The notes below the pieces were generated by a model, which saw only the letters and a program-made list of their open reading frames with translations, was not told the DNA's origin and did no database searches. A DNA stretch of 64,000 nt from HXMU1420-13 sp965228545 (GTDB lineage Bacteria; Bacteroidota; Rhodothermia; Balneolales; Balneolaceae), in contig OZ245822.1 of NCBI GenBank assembly GCA_965228545.1, positions 2,108,001 through 2,172,000 of the forward strand. The letters are read 5' to 3'. Made by a program: the position numbers and the translations under genes. Positions 18,552 to 26,670 of the stretch are shown here, in pieces (the stretch's first letter is position 1; every line of letters starts with the position of its first letter).

Positions 18552-19962
18552 TAATAAACTCCTCTTTTCTGTCCATCATGTATTTAAAAGCTGCATCATG
18601 TTCGTTGGGGATGTCTCCATTCAGGATGGCTTCTTTTACAGCGTCTTTCACATCGCCCACTGTTTTGCTGGGTTTAATGCCAAGTGCGCTCATAATTTCT
18701 TCGCCGGAAAGCGGGTTTTTCCATTTACGCATCCGGTCTTTTTCTTCTACCTCCACAATCTTTTGTTCCACCTTAGAAAAGTTGTTTTGATAGCGTTTTA
18801 CCTTAAACTCATTCTTACTGGTGATGTCGGCGCGGCACAGCGTCATTAAATCGTCGATATCTTCACCGGCTTCATAAATCAAGCGGCGAATAGCACTGTC
18901 GCTTACAATATCAGATACCAATGCAATGGGGCGAAGATGCAATCGAACCAACTTCTGTACATATTTCATGCGTTCGTCGAGTGGTAGTCCCATCCGTCGA
19001 AAAATTCGCTTTACCCATTTAGCACCTAATGCATCATGGCCGTGAAAAGTCCAACCTATGCCCGGCTCAAAACGTTGAGTGGGCGGCTTGGCAATATCGT
19101 GCATAATGGCCGCCCAACGTAGCCAAAGATCATCACTTACTTCTGCAACATTATCGAGTACTTCCAACGTGTGCCAAAAATTGTCTTTATGACGGTGTCC
19201 ATCAATTTCCTGTACGCCATGTAGCTGATGCATTTCCGGGAAAAACTGTTTTAACAAACCGGTTTTGAAGAGCAAACCAAAGCCAACCGACGGTTTTTTT
19301 GAAAGGATGATTTTATTCAGTTCATCGAGAATACGCTCTTTTGAAATAATTTCGAGCCGTGGTGCCATCTTTTGGATAGAACGAAAAGTTTCGTCTGCTA
19401 TTTCGAAACCAAGCTGACTCGCAAAGCGCACTGCACGTAGCATTCGAAGTGGGTCATCATCGAATGTTTTGTCGGGGTCGATGGGTGTACGCACACATTG
19501 TTTTTTGAGATCGGCTAACCCACCGAAAGGATCATTTAAAAGCCCGAAATCATCAGAGTTGAGCGACCATGACATTGCGTTGATGGTTAGATCCCGTCGT
19601 TCCTGATCGTCTTTTAGTGTGCCATCCTCAACAATGGGTTTTCGCGAGTCCCGCCGATAACTTTCTTTTCGTGCGCCAACGAACTCCAGTTCTAGGTCGT
19701 TAATTTTTACCTGTGCCGTGCCAAATTGTTTAAAAACCGACAAATTAGAACCAGGTAGCTGTGCATGTACTTTTTGTGCCAGAGAAATACCCGAGCCGAG
19801 TGTAACAAAGTCGATGTCAGGTTCTTCTTTCAAGCGGTCTAAGTAGTAATCGCGTACGTATCCGCCTACTACATACACCGGTTGGTTTAGTTGATGGCCA
19901 ACATTGCGGATAATTTCAAAAACCCGAAGATGTTGTTTTGGTATATCGTGTGCAAAATTCAT
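18544..19962 (-). CDS. cca: CCA tRNA nucleotidyltransferase / poly(A) polymerase family with HD domain
   Basis: A 472-aa class II nucleotidyltransferase. The catalytic head VVGGYVRDYYL near residue 30, the carboxylates in EPDIDFVTLGSG, RRDLTINAMSW and DDPLRMLRAVRFASQLGFE are all present. These are followed by an HD-domain motif AAIMHDIAKPP. The architecture fits the enzyme that adds or repairs the tRNA 3'-CCA end; poly(A) polymerase or A-adding specialisation cannot be ruled out. The ATG at 19962 is preferred over an earlier in-frame one at 19989. It overlaps ispE by 8 bases and faces away from the USP-like gene. Confidence 0.9.
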   Translation of the reverse strand: MNFAHDIPKQHLRVFEIIRNVGHQLNQPVYVVGGYVRDYYLDRLKEEPDIDFVTLGSGISLAQKVHAQLPGSNLSVFKQFGTAQVKINDLELEFVGARKESYRRDSRKPIVEDGTLKDDQERRDLTINAMSWSLNSDDFGLLNDPFGGLADLKKQCVRTPIDPDKTFDDDPLRMLRAVRFASQLGFEIADETFRSIQKMAPRLEIISKERILDELNKIILSKKPSVGFGLLFKTGLLKQFFPEMHQLHGVQEIDGHRHKDNFWHTLEVLDNVAEVSDDLWLRWAAIMHDIAKPPTQRFEPGIGWTFHGHDALGAKWVKRIFRRMGLPLDERMKYVQKLVRLHLRPIALVSDIVSDSAIRRLIYEAGEDIDDLMTLCRADITSKNEFKVKRYQNNFSKVEQKIVEVEEKDRMRKWKNPLSGEEIMSALGIKPSKTVGDVKDAVKEAILNGDIPNEHDAAFKYMMDRKEEFINE

Positions 19963-20052
19963 ATCTCTAAAAGATAGGAATGAATACAATCGGTTTCATT
20001 GTGTTGTTTAGGATTTCGTACTTTCTACAAATTGATAAATTACTTTCCGCTT

Positions 20053-20454
20053 ATGAACTTTCCTTCCAAATGGTTGATTGCTACAAACGGCACAAAATAC
20101 GCCAGTGCAGCCGTAGAATATGCCGGTAGATTAGCCGCAGAGCTTAAGAAAAAACCTTTGGTTACTATTTTAGTAGTAGCAAATACTGAAGACACTGAAG
20201 AGGTAGCGCTGGGTATTGTTGAAATGGCTAAATTTTTATTTGAAGAAGAAGCCGACAATAAAGTTACGCCCAATTTATTGGTGAAAATTGGCGAGCCGGG
20301 GTTCACCATTGCCCAAACCGCAAAGGAATTAGAATGCGATCATATCTTAATTGGTGGAGCTGATTTTAAATGGGACATCAACGACGACAAACCAGGCGGC
20401 GTAAGTAATTATATTATCGCCAATTTCGACGGCGTAATATCCGTGGTTAAATAA
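20053..20454 (+). CDS. Universal stress protein-like (UspA) protein
   Basis: A 133-aa protein with the alpha/beta fold of universal stress proteins: a strand-loop KWLIATNGTKYASAAVEYAG at the N-terminus, a middle VKIGEPGFTIAQTAKELE and the late strand HILIGGADF. The usual UspA C-terminal ATP motif (G-x2-G-x9-G-S/T) is not clear, so nucleotide binding is uncertain. The ATG at 20053 is preferred because it starts right at the first strand. The gene is convergent with the SDR gene: the two stop codons abut with no base between them. Confidence 0.65.
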   Translation: MNFPSKWLIATNGTKYASAAVEYAGRLAAELKKKPLVTILVVANTEDTEEVALGIVEMAKFLFEEEADNKVTPNLLVKIGEPGFTIAQTAKELECDHILIGGADFKWDINDDKPGGVSNYIIANFDGVISVVK

Positions 20455-21147
20455 TCACCAATTAATTGGTTTTCCATCGCGGTAAAACCCACCGGTTGGT
20501 CCGTTTTTATCCAAAGTCGCGGCCCAAACAATACCACTGGCGCCTTCTTCAACCGAACGGGGTGCAGCCTGCCCGCCCATATCTGTTCGCACCCAACCCG
20601 GACAAACTGCATTTACTTTGATGTTGTAGGGCTTCAAAGCATCGGCCAATTGGATGGTTAATACATTCATAGCAGCTTTTGAAGCCGAATAAGCAGGGGT
20701 GCCCGGACTCATATCCTGTAAGGAACCTGCACCACTCGAAACATTTACGATTTTTCCGGCCTTACTTTTTTTGAGGAGTGGCAATAAGGATGCCGTGAGC
20801 TTCCATGCACCTAAGAAATTCGTTTCTGTTGCTTCTTGAACGATGCTCCAATCTGGGTTAGTCACATCATGTCCGCTATCGTAATGGATGCCGGCATTAT
20901 TGATCAAAACATCTAAACGGCCGAAATTGTCAGCAATGTAATCATGTAGTTTTTGAATTTGCTGATGATCATTCACATCTAAATTTCGATAAAATACTTC
21001 ATTCCCTTGTTCACGTAGCGCTTGTGCTGCTGATTCTCCCTTTTCATCATTTCGCCCGGTAAGAATTACGGTATGCGATTCTTCAGCTAATTGTTTAACG
21101 GTTTCGAGTCCAAGTCCGCGGTAAGCGCCGGTTACAAGTGCAATCAT
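20455..21147 (-). CDS. Short-chain dehydrogenase/reductase
   Basis: A 230-aa classical SDR. The NAD(P)-binding TGAYRGLGLETV lies near residues 6-17, the NNAG motif at about 85, a catalytic Ser in VNVSSGAG, and the YSASKAA (Tyr-x3-Lys) active-site motif near residue 157. The later CPGWVRTDMGG is typical of carbonyl-reductase-like members. The substrate cannot be inferred from the sequence. It lies 24 bases downstream of the MltC-like gene on the same strand. Confidence 0.9.
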   Translation of the reverse strand: MIALVTGAYRGLGLETVKQLAEESHTVILTGRNDEKGESAAQALREQGNEVFYRNLDVNDHQQIQKLHDYIADNFGRLDVLINNAGIHYDSGHDVTNPDWSIVQEATETNFLGAWKLTASLLPLLKKSKAGKIVNVSSGAGSLQDMSPGTPAYSASKAAMNVLTIQLADALKPYNIKVNAVCPGWVRTDMGGQAAPRSVEEGASGIVWAATLDKNGPTGGFYRDGKPINW

Positions 21148-21171
21148 TTTCGATAAGTAAGTTGTTATTAA

Positions 21172-22338
21172 TTATTCGCCCCAGGATTCGTACAACTGAG
21201 ATCTCTCCACAACCTTTTGTAGATACCTTCGCGTTTCTTCATAGGGTAGATTTTGGATCAGATATTCATAATTCTGTTGTGGAGTCATCGCGTCGATTTT
21301 ACGAATAGCGCGAGCTTTAGAACCACTTCGATCGTAAGCTTTAAAAACATTAGACGCCCCGGTATTGTAGGCTGCAATTGCTAAATATTGCTTTGTTAGT
21401 AGATTACCGATGCTACTTAATTGAGTGTTAAGAATAATGTCAAAATATGCACATCCGAGTTGGATGTTGTTTTCAGGATCGAAGAGAAACTCCGCACTAG
21501 GAATTTCTGAACGTCCATACACTTTTTGGTATGCATCAGCACCAGTGCTTTCTGGAACCAGCTGCATTAAACCAAGTGCATTTGCACTCGAGTGCGCCAT
21601 CGGGTTGAAATACGATTCGGTATGGATGATGGCAAAAACGAGCGAAGGATAGAGTCCGTACTGCTCAGCATATTTGTAAACAAAGCCTTGAACTCGCTTG
21701 GCACGCTCACGAATGGCATCGGGAGCTAAATCAAAATTTAGAGTAAGTACCGCACGTTCAACGCCATCGTCGCCGGTAGTTTGCCGAACGGTTGGTTGAT
21801 TGTTGTTAATAACTCGCAAAGCATAATCGGCATTAGTTTCGCCTACTCGTTTGGTGAGCTGATTGAAAAGAACCGGCCGGTTTAATACCGGAGTGTAATT
21901 GTCTGTACTAGCCTCAATGCCCGTTTCACTTCCTTTACTTTCAATCGTTTCGATAAGTACTACTGGCAGCGTTGTAACTCGTTGTTCTGCGCTTTGTGTT
22001 CTATCCACCAATACTTCAAGCAGCACTTGATTTTGTTCAAAATCGACATGAACACGAGCATTTCCATCATCAAGATATTCTACCCACTCCGTTTTCGATC
22101 GGTATTTGAAATCCCCCCAACGTTGTTCCATTTCAGCTTTAAAGGCTTCGAACTCGGCAGAAAACTGTATCCTGAAGTTATTCGCCTCTTCAGCTCCATC
22201 AGCCGAAGTGTATTGCTCTTCAAATATTTTTTGGGCTTGGCGCACGCTATCCCTGTAAGCTTTAAAATCACTGTTTTGAGCGGCCAACGATTGTGTGCCT
22301 ATAATTAATATGAAGAGTAAGAGAAGTTTACAACGCAT
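21172..22338 (-). CDS. MltC-like membrane-bound lytic murein transglycosylase
   Basis: A 388-aa exported enzyme (signal peptide to about residue 20, GTQSLAAQ). Residues 25-200 resemble the N-terminal domain of MltC (DUF3393-like), and residues 215-388 form the SLT lysozyme-like domain. The catalytic glutamate is Glu241 in IIHTESYFNP, followed by ANALGLMQLVP and the late AYNTGASNV motif. It cleaves peptidoglycan glycan strands to 1,6-anhydro products. E. coli MltC is a lipoprotein; here no lipobox cysteine is seen near the cleavage site, so it may be periplasmic and soluble. Confidence 0.88.
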   Translation of the reverse strand: MRCKLLLLFILIIGTQSLAAQNSDFKAYRDSVRQAQKIFEEQYTSADGAEEANNFRIQFSAEFEAFKAEMEQRWGDFKYRSKTEWVEYLDDGNARVHVDFEQNQVLLEVLVDRTQSAEQRVTTLPVVLIETIESKGSETGIEASTDNYTPVLNRPVLFNQLTKRVGETNADYALRVINNNQPTVRQTTGDDGVERAVLTLNFDLAPDAIRERAKRVQGFVYKYAEQYGLYPSLVFAIIHTESYFNPMAHSSANALGLMQLVPESTGADAYQKVYGRSEIPSAEFLFDPENNIQLGCAYFDIILNTQLSSIGNLLTKQYLAIAAYNTGASNVFKAYDRSGSKARAIRKIDAMTPQQNYEYLIQNLPYEETRRYLQKVVERSQLYESWGE

Positions 22339-22406
22339 AAGTATCCCGGGGGTAAAACCGCTTCAGGAATATAGATATCATTTGAGTAAGGTGTTTATAG
22401 AGAGAA

Positions 22407-22427
22407 CAGCGGGCGTTGTTCCCGCTG
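22407..22427 (-). terminator. GC-rich hairpin after nucleotidyltransferase gene
   Basis: CAGCGGG (22407-22413) pairs perfectly with CCCGCTG (22421-22427) around a 7-base loop, 10 bases beyond the stop of the sugar nucleotidyltransferase. On the minus strand it is followed by TTCTCTCT, a weak U-tract. Confidence 0.5.
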
Positions 22428-22437
22428 ATATTACAAT

Positions 22438-23445
22438 TTATTTCTCAATCTCGATGGTGGAGTGGTCGCCTATATCAATAGTACCTTTTACACCGGCAAC
22501 ACGTGTATGCGCACCGATGGTTGATCCATTGGTTACTATATCTTCGATGGATGACTGCTCACGGATAATGCTATTTGAAATGGTCGAGTTTTTGATAGTA
22601 GTTCCGGCTTCAATACTAACCTTAGGGCCAACGGTACTACCTTCAATGGTTACTCCATCGCCAATAAAAACCGGTGGTATTATGGTTGTGTTTTGATACT
22701 TGTTGGCATCAAAGCGGTGATTTTCTTTGGCAAGAATTTCGCCGGTCGTTTCAAGCCATGCAGGTAAAGTTCCGCAATCCAACCACTCATCTACCGTAGC
22801 AGTTTTAAACACTTTGCCATGATTGATCATATTATCCAGCGCCTCGGTAAGGTAATATTCGCCACCCGGGCCTTTGATGTCTTCATCCATAATTCGCGTG
22901 AGTTCTGCCTTCAGCCCTTCACCATCTTTGAAATAATACACGCCTATAATGGCTAAATCGGAAATGAATTCTTCAGGTTTTTCTACAAAACCTGTAATAC
23001 GGTCGCCTTCATACACGGCCACACCAAATCGGGATGGATCTTCCACTTTTTTCAGCCAAATAACACTATCCGCATTATCGATATTGAATTTTTCTTTACT
23101 ATCGAACAGAGTATCTGCAAATGCTACAATTACTTCCCCTTCTAAATCTTCGCGGGCACAATCTACTGCATGAGCGGTTCCCAGCGCCACTTCTTGTACA
23201 CGAAAGGTAGCTTTCACGTTGTGTCGCTCGCTCATAGCGATTAAGTCTTTCTTGATTTGCCGGCCAAAATCAGGCCCTAAAATGTATACTATTTCGCTTA
23301 ATTCACGATCTAACGTTCGGATAAATGTTTCTACCAATCGCTCGATTATCATGGTTCCTGCTACCGGTAATAATGGTTTAGGAACCGTGTGCGAATGCGG
23401 GCGAACTCGGGTACCCCTACCCGCCATTGGGATAATTAATTTCAT
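22438..23445 (-). CDS. Sugar-phosphate nucleotidyltransferase with LbH tail
   Basis: A 335-aa two-domain enzyme. Residues 1-240 form the nucleotidyltransferase domain (IPMAGRGTRVRPHSHTVPKP, the G-x-G-x-R ... P-K-P signature, plus GTAHAVDCA and VEKPEEF). Residues 250-335 are a left-handed beta-helix of hexapeptide repeats (VFIGDGVTIEGSTVGPKVSI). It activates a sugar-1-phosphate with an NTP, probably UTP or dTTP, for envelope polysaccharide synthesis. It is not GlgC, whose signature differs, and it lacks the full acetyltransferase domain of GlmU. It is divergent from the MurF-like gene. Confidence 0.85.
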   Translation of the reverse strand: MKLIIPMAGRGTRVRPHSHTVPKPLLPVAGTMIIERLVETFIRTLDRELSEIVYILGPDFGRQIKKDLIAMSERHNVKATFRVQEVALGTAHAVDCAREDLEGEVIVAFADTLFDSKEKFNIDNADSVIWLKKVEDPSRFGVAVYEGDRITGFVEKPEEFISDLAIIGVYYFKDGEGLKAELTRIMDEDIKGPGGEYYLTEALDNMINHGKVFKTATVDEWLDCGTLPAWLETTGEILAKENHRFDANKYQNTTIIPPVFIGDGVTIEGSTVGPKVSIEAGTTIKNSTISNSIIREQSSIEDIVTNGSTIGAHTRVAGVKGTIDIGDHSTIEIEK

Positions 23446-23569
23446 ATATTTATTTCAATCTGTATTAAGCTGATATTTATTGGTGCAGAATATACTACCC
23501 ACAAAAAAGAAAGTCGAACGGTCGCTGCCTTTGTCACCATTCTTCACAAACACATAATAAATCGAGCAA

Positions 23570-25255
23570 TTGTATTACCTTTTCTTAGACGCACTTTCGG
23601 TATTGTTCTCTTTTATTTTGGCCAGATATTGCTGGACCAGATTGCGTTTTTTTGTACACGTATATCAACAAGTAGGCTACAAGCACAACGAATATTGGCA
23701 ATGGTTGCGTGGCCATTGGGAGCAGAAGGTGATTCCCGGCGATTTGGCGCTATATAATATTTTATTGTTCATTTTAGTCATAGGTTTCGATTGGGTTGAG
23801 GTTGCCATTACCAATACCGCGCTAACTCTGGCTTTATTTATTTGGGGTATTTTCTGGTTCGGTAGTGTTAAACGGTATAAGGCCGATCAGATTAAAAAAC
23901 CGCTGGTGTTCACAAGTAGAGTAAAACGGTTGATGGTACCGATAGCAATTCTGAATCTGTTTCTGCCGATATTTTTTATGATTTGGTCGTACACCGGATA
24001 TATTCCTTTTTTGTGGTTGATTCCTCCCAACTACGATCCGGGCTTGTTAAGCTTTGATGTTGTATTACTTGTTTTTGGATGGGTGATTGGCGCGCTACTT
24101 ATTCCGTTTTCGGTACTTGTTGCAGGCAATATCACCAAGCCTATTGAGCGTAGCATTCAAAATGGGTTTAAAAAACAGGCGCGCAAAAAATTGGCGGCAA
24201 TGCCCCATTTAAAAGTAATTGCCATTACCGGTAGTTATGGTAAAACTTCCATCAAGTTTATGATCAAAGACTTGTTAAAAGAGCGTTACTCTGTGTGCTA
24301 CACGCCGGGGAGTTTCAATACGCCAATGGGAATCTGTAAAGTGATTAACAACGATCTTCAGGCACATCATCAGATCTTGATTCTTGAAATGGGTGCAAGA
24401 TACGCCGGCAATATTCAGGAACTATGTGATATCGCAACGCCCAACGTTTCGGTAGTTAGTAACGTTGGTTTTGCGCATTTAGAAACGTTTGGTTCGCAAG
24501 ACGTAATTGCCCGCGAAAAAGGAACCATTGTAGATAATTTAGGCAAAGGCGGGGTGACTGTTCTCAATGCAGATGATCCGAGAGTTTCCAAAATGGGGGA
24601 AGGACGTGAAGAGATTGAACGAATTCTCGTTGGTTTAGAAAATGGAGTGATGAGAGGTAAAAATATTAGTTACGATACCTCTGGAACCCGATTCGACGTG
24701 GTATTGGATGACGAAACCTTCGAGATCAACAGCAAATTGTTAGGTGCGCATAATGTGCAAAACTTATTGCTTGCAATAGGAGTTGCGTATCATTTCGATA
24801 TTCGTCCAAAAACGATGGCCATTGCCGCTCAAAAGATTGAACCGGTAAAACACCGCTTGGAGCTAAAAAAAGCCGGTGATCTTTTCGTGATTGATGACGC
24901 ATTCAACTCAAACCCAATTGGCGCTAAGAATGCGGTAGAAATTTTGGGGCAATTTAAGGATCGTAAACGGATAATCATCACGCCGGGAATGGTAGAACTT
25001 GGAGAGATTGAAGAAGAAGAGAACTTCAAATTTGGACAAGCGATTGGTCGCGCAAATCTTGATTTGGTAATGCTGGTTGGTGAGCGAAGATCGAAGCCGA
25101 TTCGCGAAGGCATAGAGAGTGTTCAACAAAATACCGAACATGTGATTGTGGTAGATAGTTTATTTGAAGCTAATGACATTGCTCGCCAAAAAGCTGCTGC
25201 TGGAGATGTTATTCTGTACGAAAATGATCTGCCGGATGTATACAACGAAGAGTGA
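23570..25255 (+). CDS. Membrane-anchored MurF-like Mur ligase
   Basis: A 561-aa protein. Residues 1-200 contain about five hydrophobic segments (for example near 5-20, 64-82, 84-102, 125-142 and 162-187). The rest is a Mur-ligase core: Walker A ITGSYGKTSIKFM near residue 221, MGARYAGNIQELC, SNVGFAHLETFG, NADDPRV, and the C-terminal domain with IDDAFNSNP. The core matches MurF, which joins D-Ala-D-Ala to the UDP-MurNAc-tripeptide, but normal MurF is soluble and has a different N-terminal domain. The start is a TTG; the only in-frame open sequence upstream is three codons after a stop. Substrate therefore inferred, not proven. Confidence 0.85.
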   Translation: MYYLFLDALSVLFSFILARYCWTRLRFFVHVYQQVGYKHNEYWQWLRGHWEQKVIPGDLALYNILLFILVIGFDWVEVAITNTALTLALFIWGIFWFGSVKRYKADQIKKPLVFTSRVKRLMVPIAILNLFLPIFFMIWSYTGYIPFLWLIPPNYDPGLLSFDVVLLVFGWVIGALLIPFSVLVAGNITKPIERSIQNGFKKQARKKLAAMPHLKVIAITGSYGKTSIKFMIKDLLKERYSVCYTPGSFNTPMGICKVINNDLQAHHQILILEMGARYAGNIQELCDIATPNVSVVSNVGFAHLETFGSQDVIAREKGTIVDNLGKGGVTVLNADDPRVSKMGEGREEIERILVGLENGVMRGKNISYDTSGTRFDVVLDDETFEINSKLLGAHNVQNLLLAIGVAYHFDIRPKTMAIAAQKIEPVKHRLELKKAGDLFVIDDAFNSNPIGAKNAVEILGQFKDRKRIIITPGMVELGEIEEEENFKFGQAIGRANLDLVMLVGERRSKPIREGIESVQQNTEHVIVVDSLFEANDIARQKAAAGDVILYENDLPDVYNEE

Positions 25256-25339
25256 ATAAACGGCTTATAATTATACAGACGCTTCACTTACGGCAGGCAA
25301 ATTTGTATAAGGCAATTATTTAACCAATCTGCAAATAAA

Positions 25340-26566
25340 TCACTCGTATCTAACGGCTTCTGCGGGCTGTATCGCGGAGGCTCGTTTAGATGGAAACCAA
25401 CTTGCAGCAAGGCACAGAAGCAAGCTTCCTCCTAGTATGATTACGATGTCTAACAGCCTGATATCTACAGGGTAAGCATCGATGATAAATGCAGATGATA
25501 GCTTTATAAGGCCATATTGTTGTTGAAGCCAGCAAAGAATAAAACCAAATGATCCACCTATTCCACAGCCGATTAACCCGATTAACAGTGCTTGTTTTCG
25601 AAAAATTGATTTTATTTTGGATGCCGAGAAACCCATCGAAATTAAAATACCGATGTCGCGCTGTTTTTGAATGACGATCATGGTCAACGAACCAATAATA
25701 TTCAACACGGCTACAACTACAATGATCATCAGGATGATAAACGCTCCCCATTTTTCTAGATACATCACATCATACAGTGGTTTCTGTAAATCATACCAGG
25801 TAGAAATGCTAAATTCAGTTCCAAATTTTGATTGTAGCAGTTCCTTAATTTGTGCAGCAGCGTCGCTATCGGTCAGTTTCAGGTCGATTCCCGTTACCTG
25901 ATTTCGGGCATTAAAAAGCCGACGAGCGGCATCAATCTCAACATAAACACTGGGCGTTGACGCCACCGATTGCACAAGATATGCGCCCCGAACATCAAAT
26001 CGATAAGAACGCGGAACCGTGATTTGTGTGAGCGCCTTTCGCATACCGGTTGCACTTAATAGGGCAATTTCGTCGTTCATATCTAAAAACAAATCTGAAC
26101 GTAGCTGCTCGTGCACAATAATACCCGGCTTTCTGTTACGAACCTCTAAATCAAAAACTCCCGACGAGATGCTTTCCTGAATGTTAACCATGTTGATAAA
26201 GGTAGCTTCGTCGATTCCTTTAACTTCAACTACTTGTGTAGCATCATCACCATTAGAAAGCAATGCTTTACCGGTTACAAAAGGAGATATATATTGTATT
26301 TCTGGAATACTTTTAAGTTGTTGTTGTAAGGAATCGGAGTACAAAAAAGTGTTGCTCTCTGCAGATTCAATTCGAACGTCCGGATCGAATGAAAGTAATA
26401 ACGACTTTACAACATCGAAAAAGCCGTTAAATACCGATAAAACCACGATAAGAAGAGCTGTACCAATGGTAACACCCGCAATACTTATATAGGTAAGCGT
26501 AGAAATTAACGAGATATATTTTCGGGAAAAAAGATAGCGACGGGCTATAAAACCGGATATGTTCAT
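25340..26566 (-). CDS. LolC/LolE-type ABC transporter permease (FtsX family)
   Basis: A 408-aa inner-membrane permease. It has an N-terminal cytoplasmic patch and first helix (FIARRYLFSRKYISLISTLT, then ITIGTALLIV-type segment), a large MacB-like periplasmic domain about 45-270, and three C-terminal FtsX helices (from about 280). This layout is that of LolC/E, which extract outer-membrane lipoproteins from the inner membrane with LolD. No LolD ATPase gene lies nearby. The ATG at 26566 (MNISGFIARRYLF) is preferred over an upstream one at 26608. It is divergent from glgB. Confidence 0.85.
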   Translation of the reverse strand: MNISGFIARRYLFSRKYISLISTLTYISIAGVTIGTALLIVVLSVFNGFFDVVKSLLLSFDPDVRIESAESNTFLYSDSLQQQLKSIPEIQYISPFVTGKALLSNGDDATQVVEVKGIDEATFINMVNIQESISSGVFDLEVRNRKPGIIVHEQLRSDLFLDMNDEIALLSATGMRKALTQITVPRSYRFDVRGAYLVQSVASTPSVYVEIDAARRLFNARNQVTGIDLKLTDSDAAAQIKELLQSKFGTEFSISTWYDLQKPLYDVMYLEKWGAFIILMIIVVVAVLNIIGSLTMIVIQKQRDIGILISMGFSASKIKSIFRKQALLIGLIGCGIGGSFGFILCWLQQQYGLIKLSSAFIIDAYPVDIRLLDIVIILGGSLLLCLAASWFPSKRASAIQPAEAVRYE

Positions 26567-26670
26567 AGTGGTAAAATAAAGAAACCAACACAGTGTATCA
26601 TCACACAATTAGCAGGTAAACGTTTTGTGTATATTTTATTATCTTTTGCCCCCCTTCAATTAACAATATT

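Noticed and set aside
22438..23445. GlgC or GlmU
   Set aside because: The signature is that of a sugar nucleotidyltransferase with a short hexapeptide tail; neither GlgC regulatory features nor the full GlmU acetyltransferase domain are present.
26624..26648. glgB promoter (TTTG ... TATCTTTT)
   Set aside because: The two elements are only 12 bases apart; the spacing is wrong for the Bacteroidota consensus.
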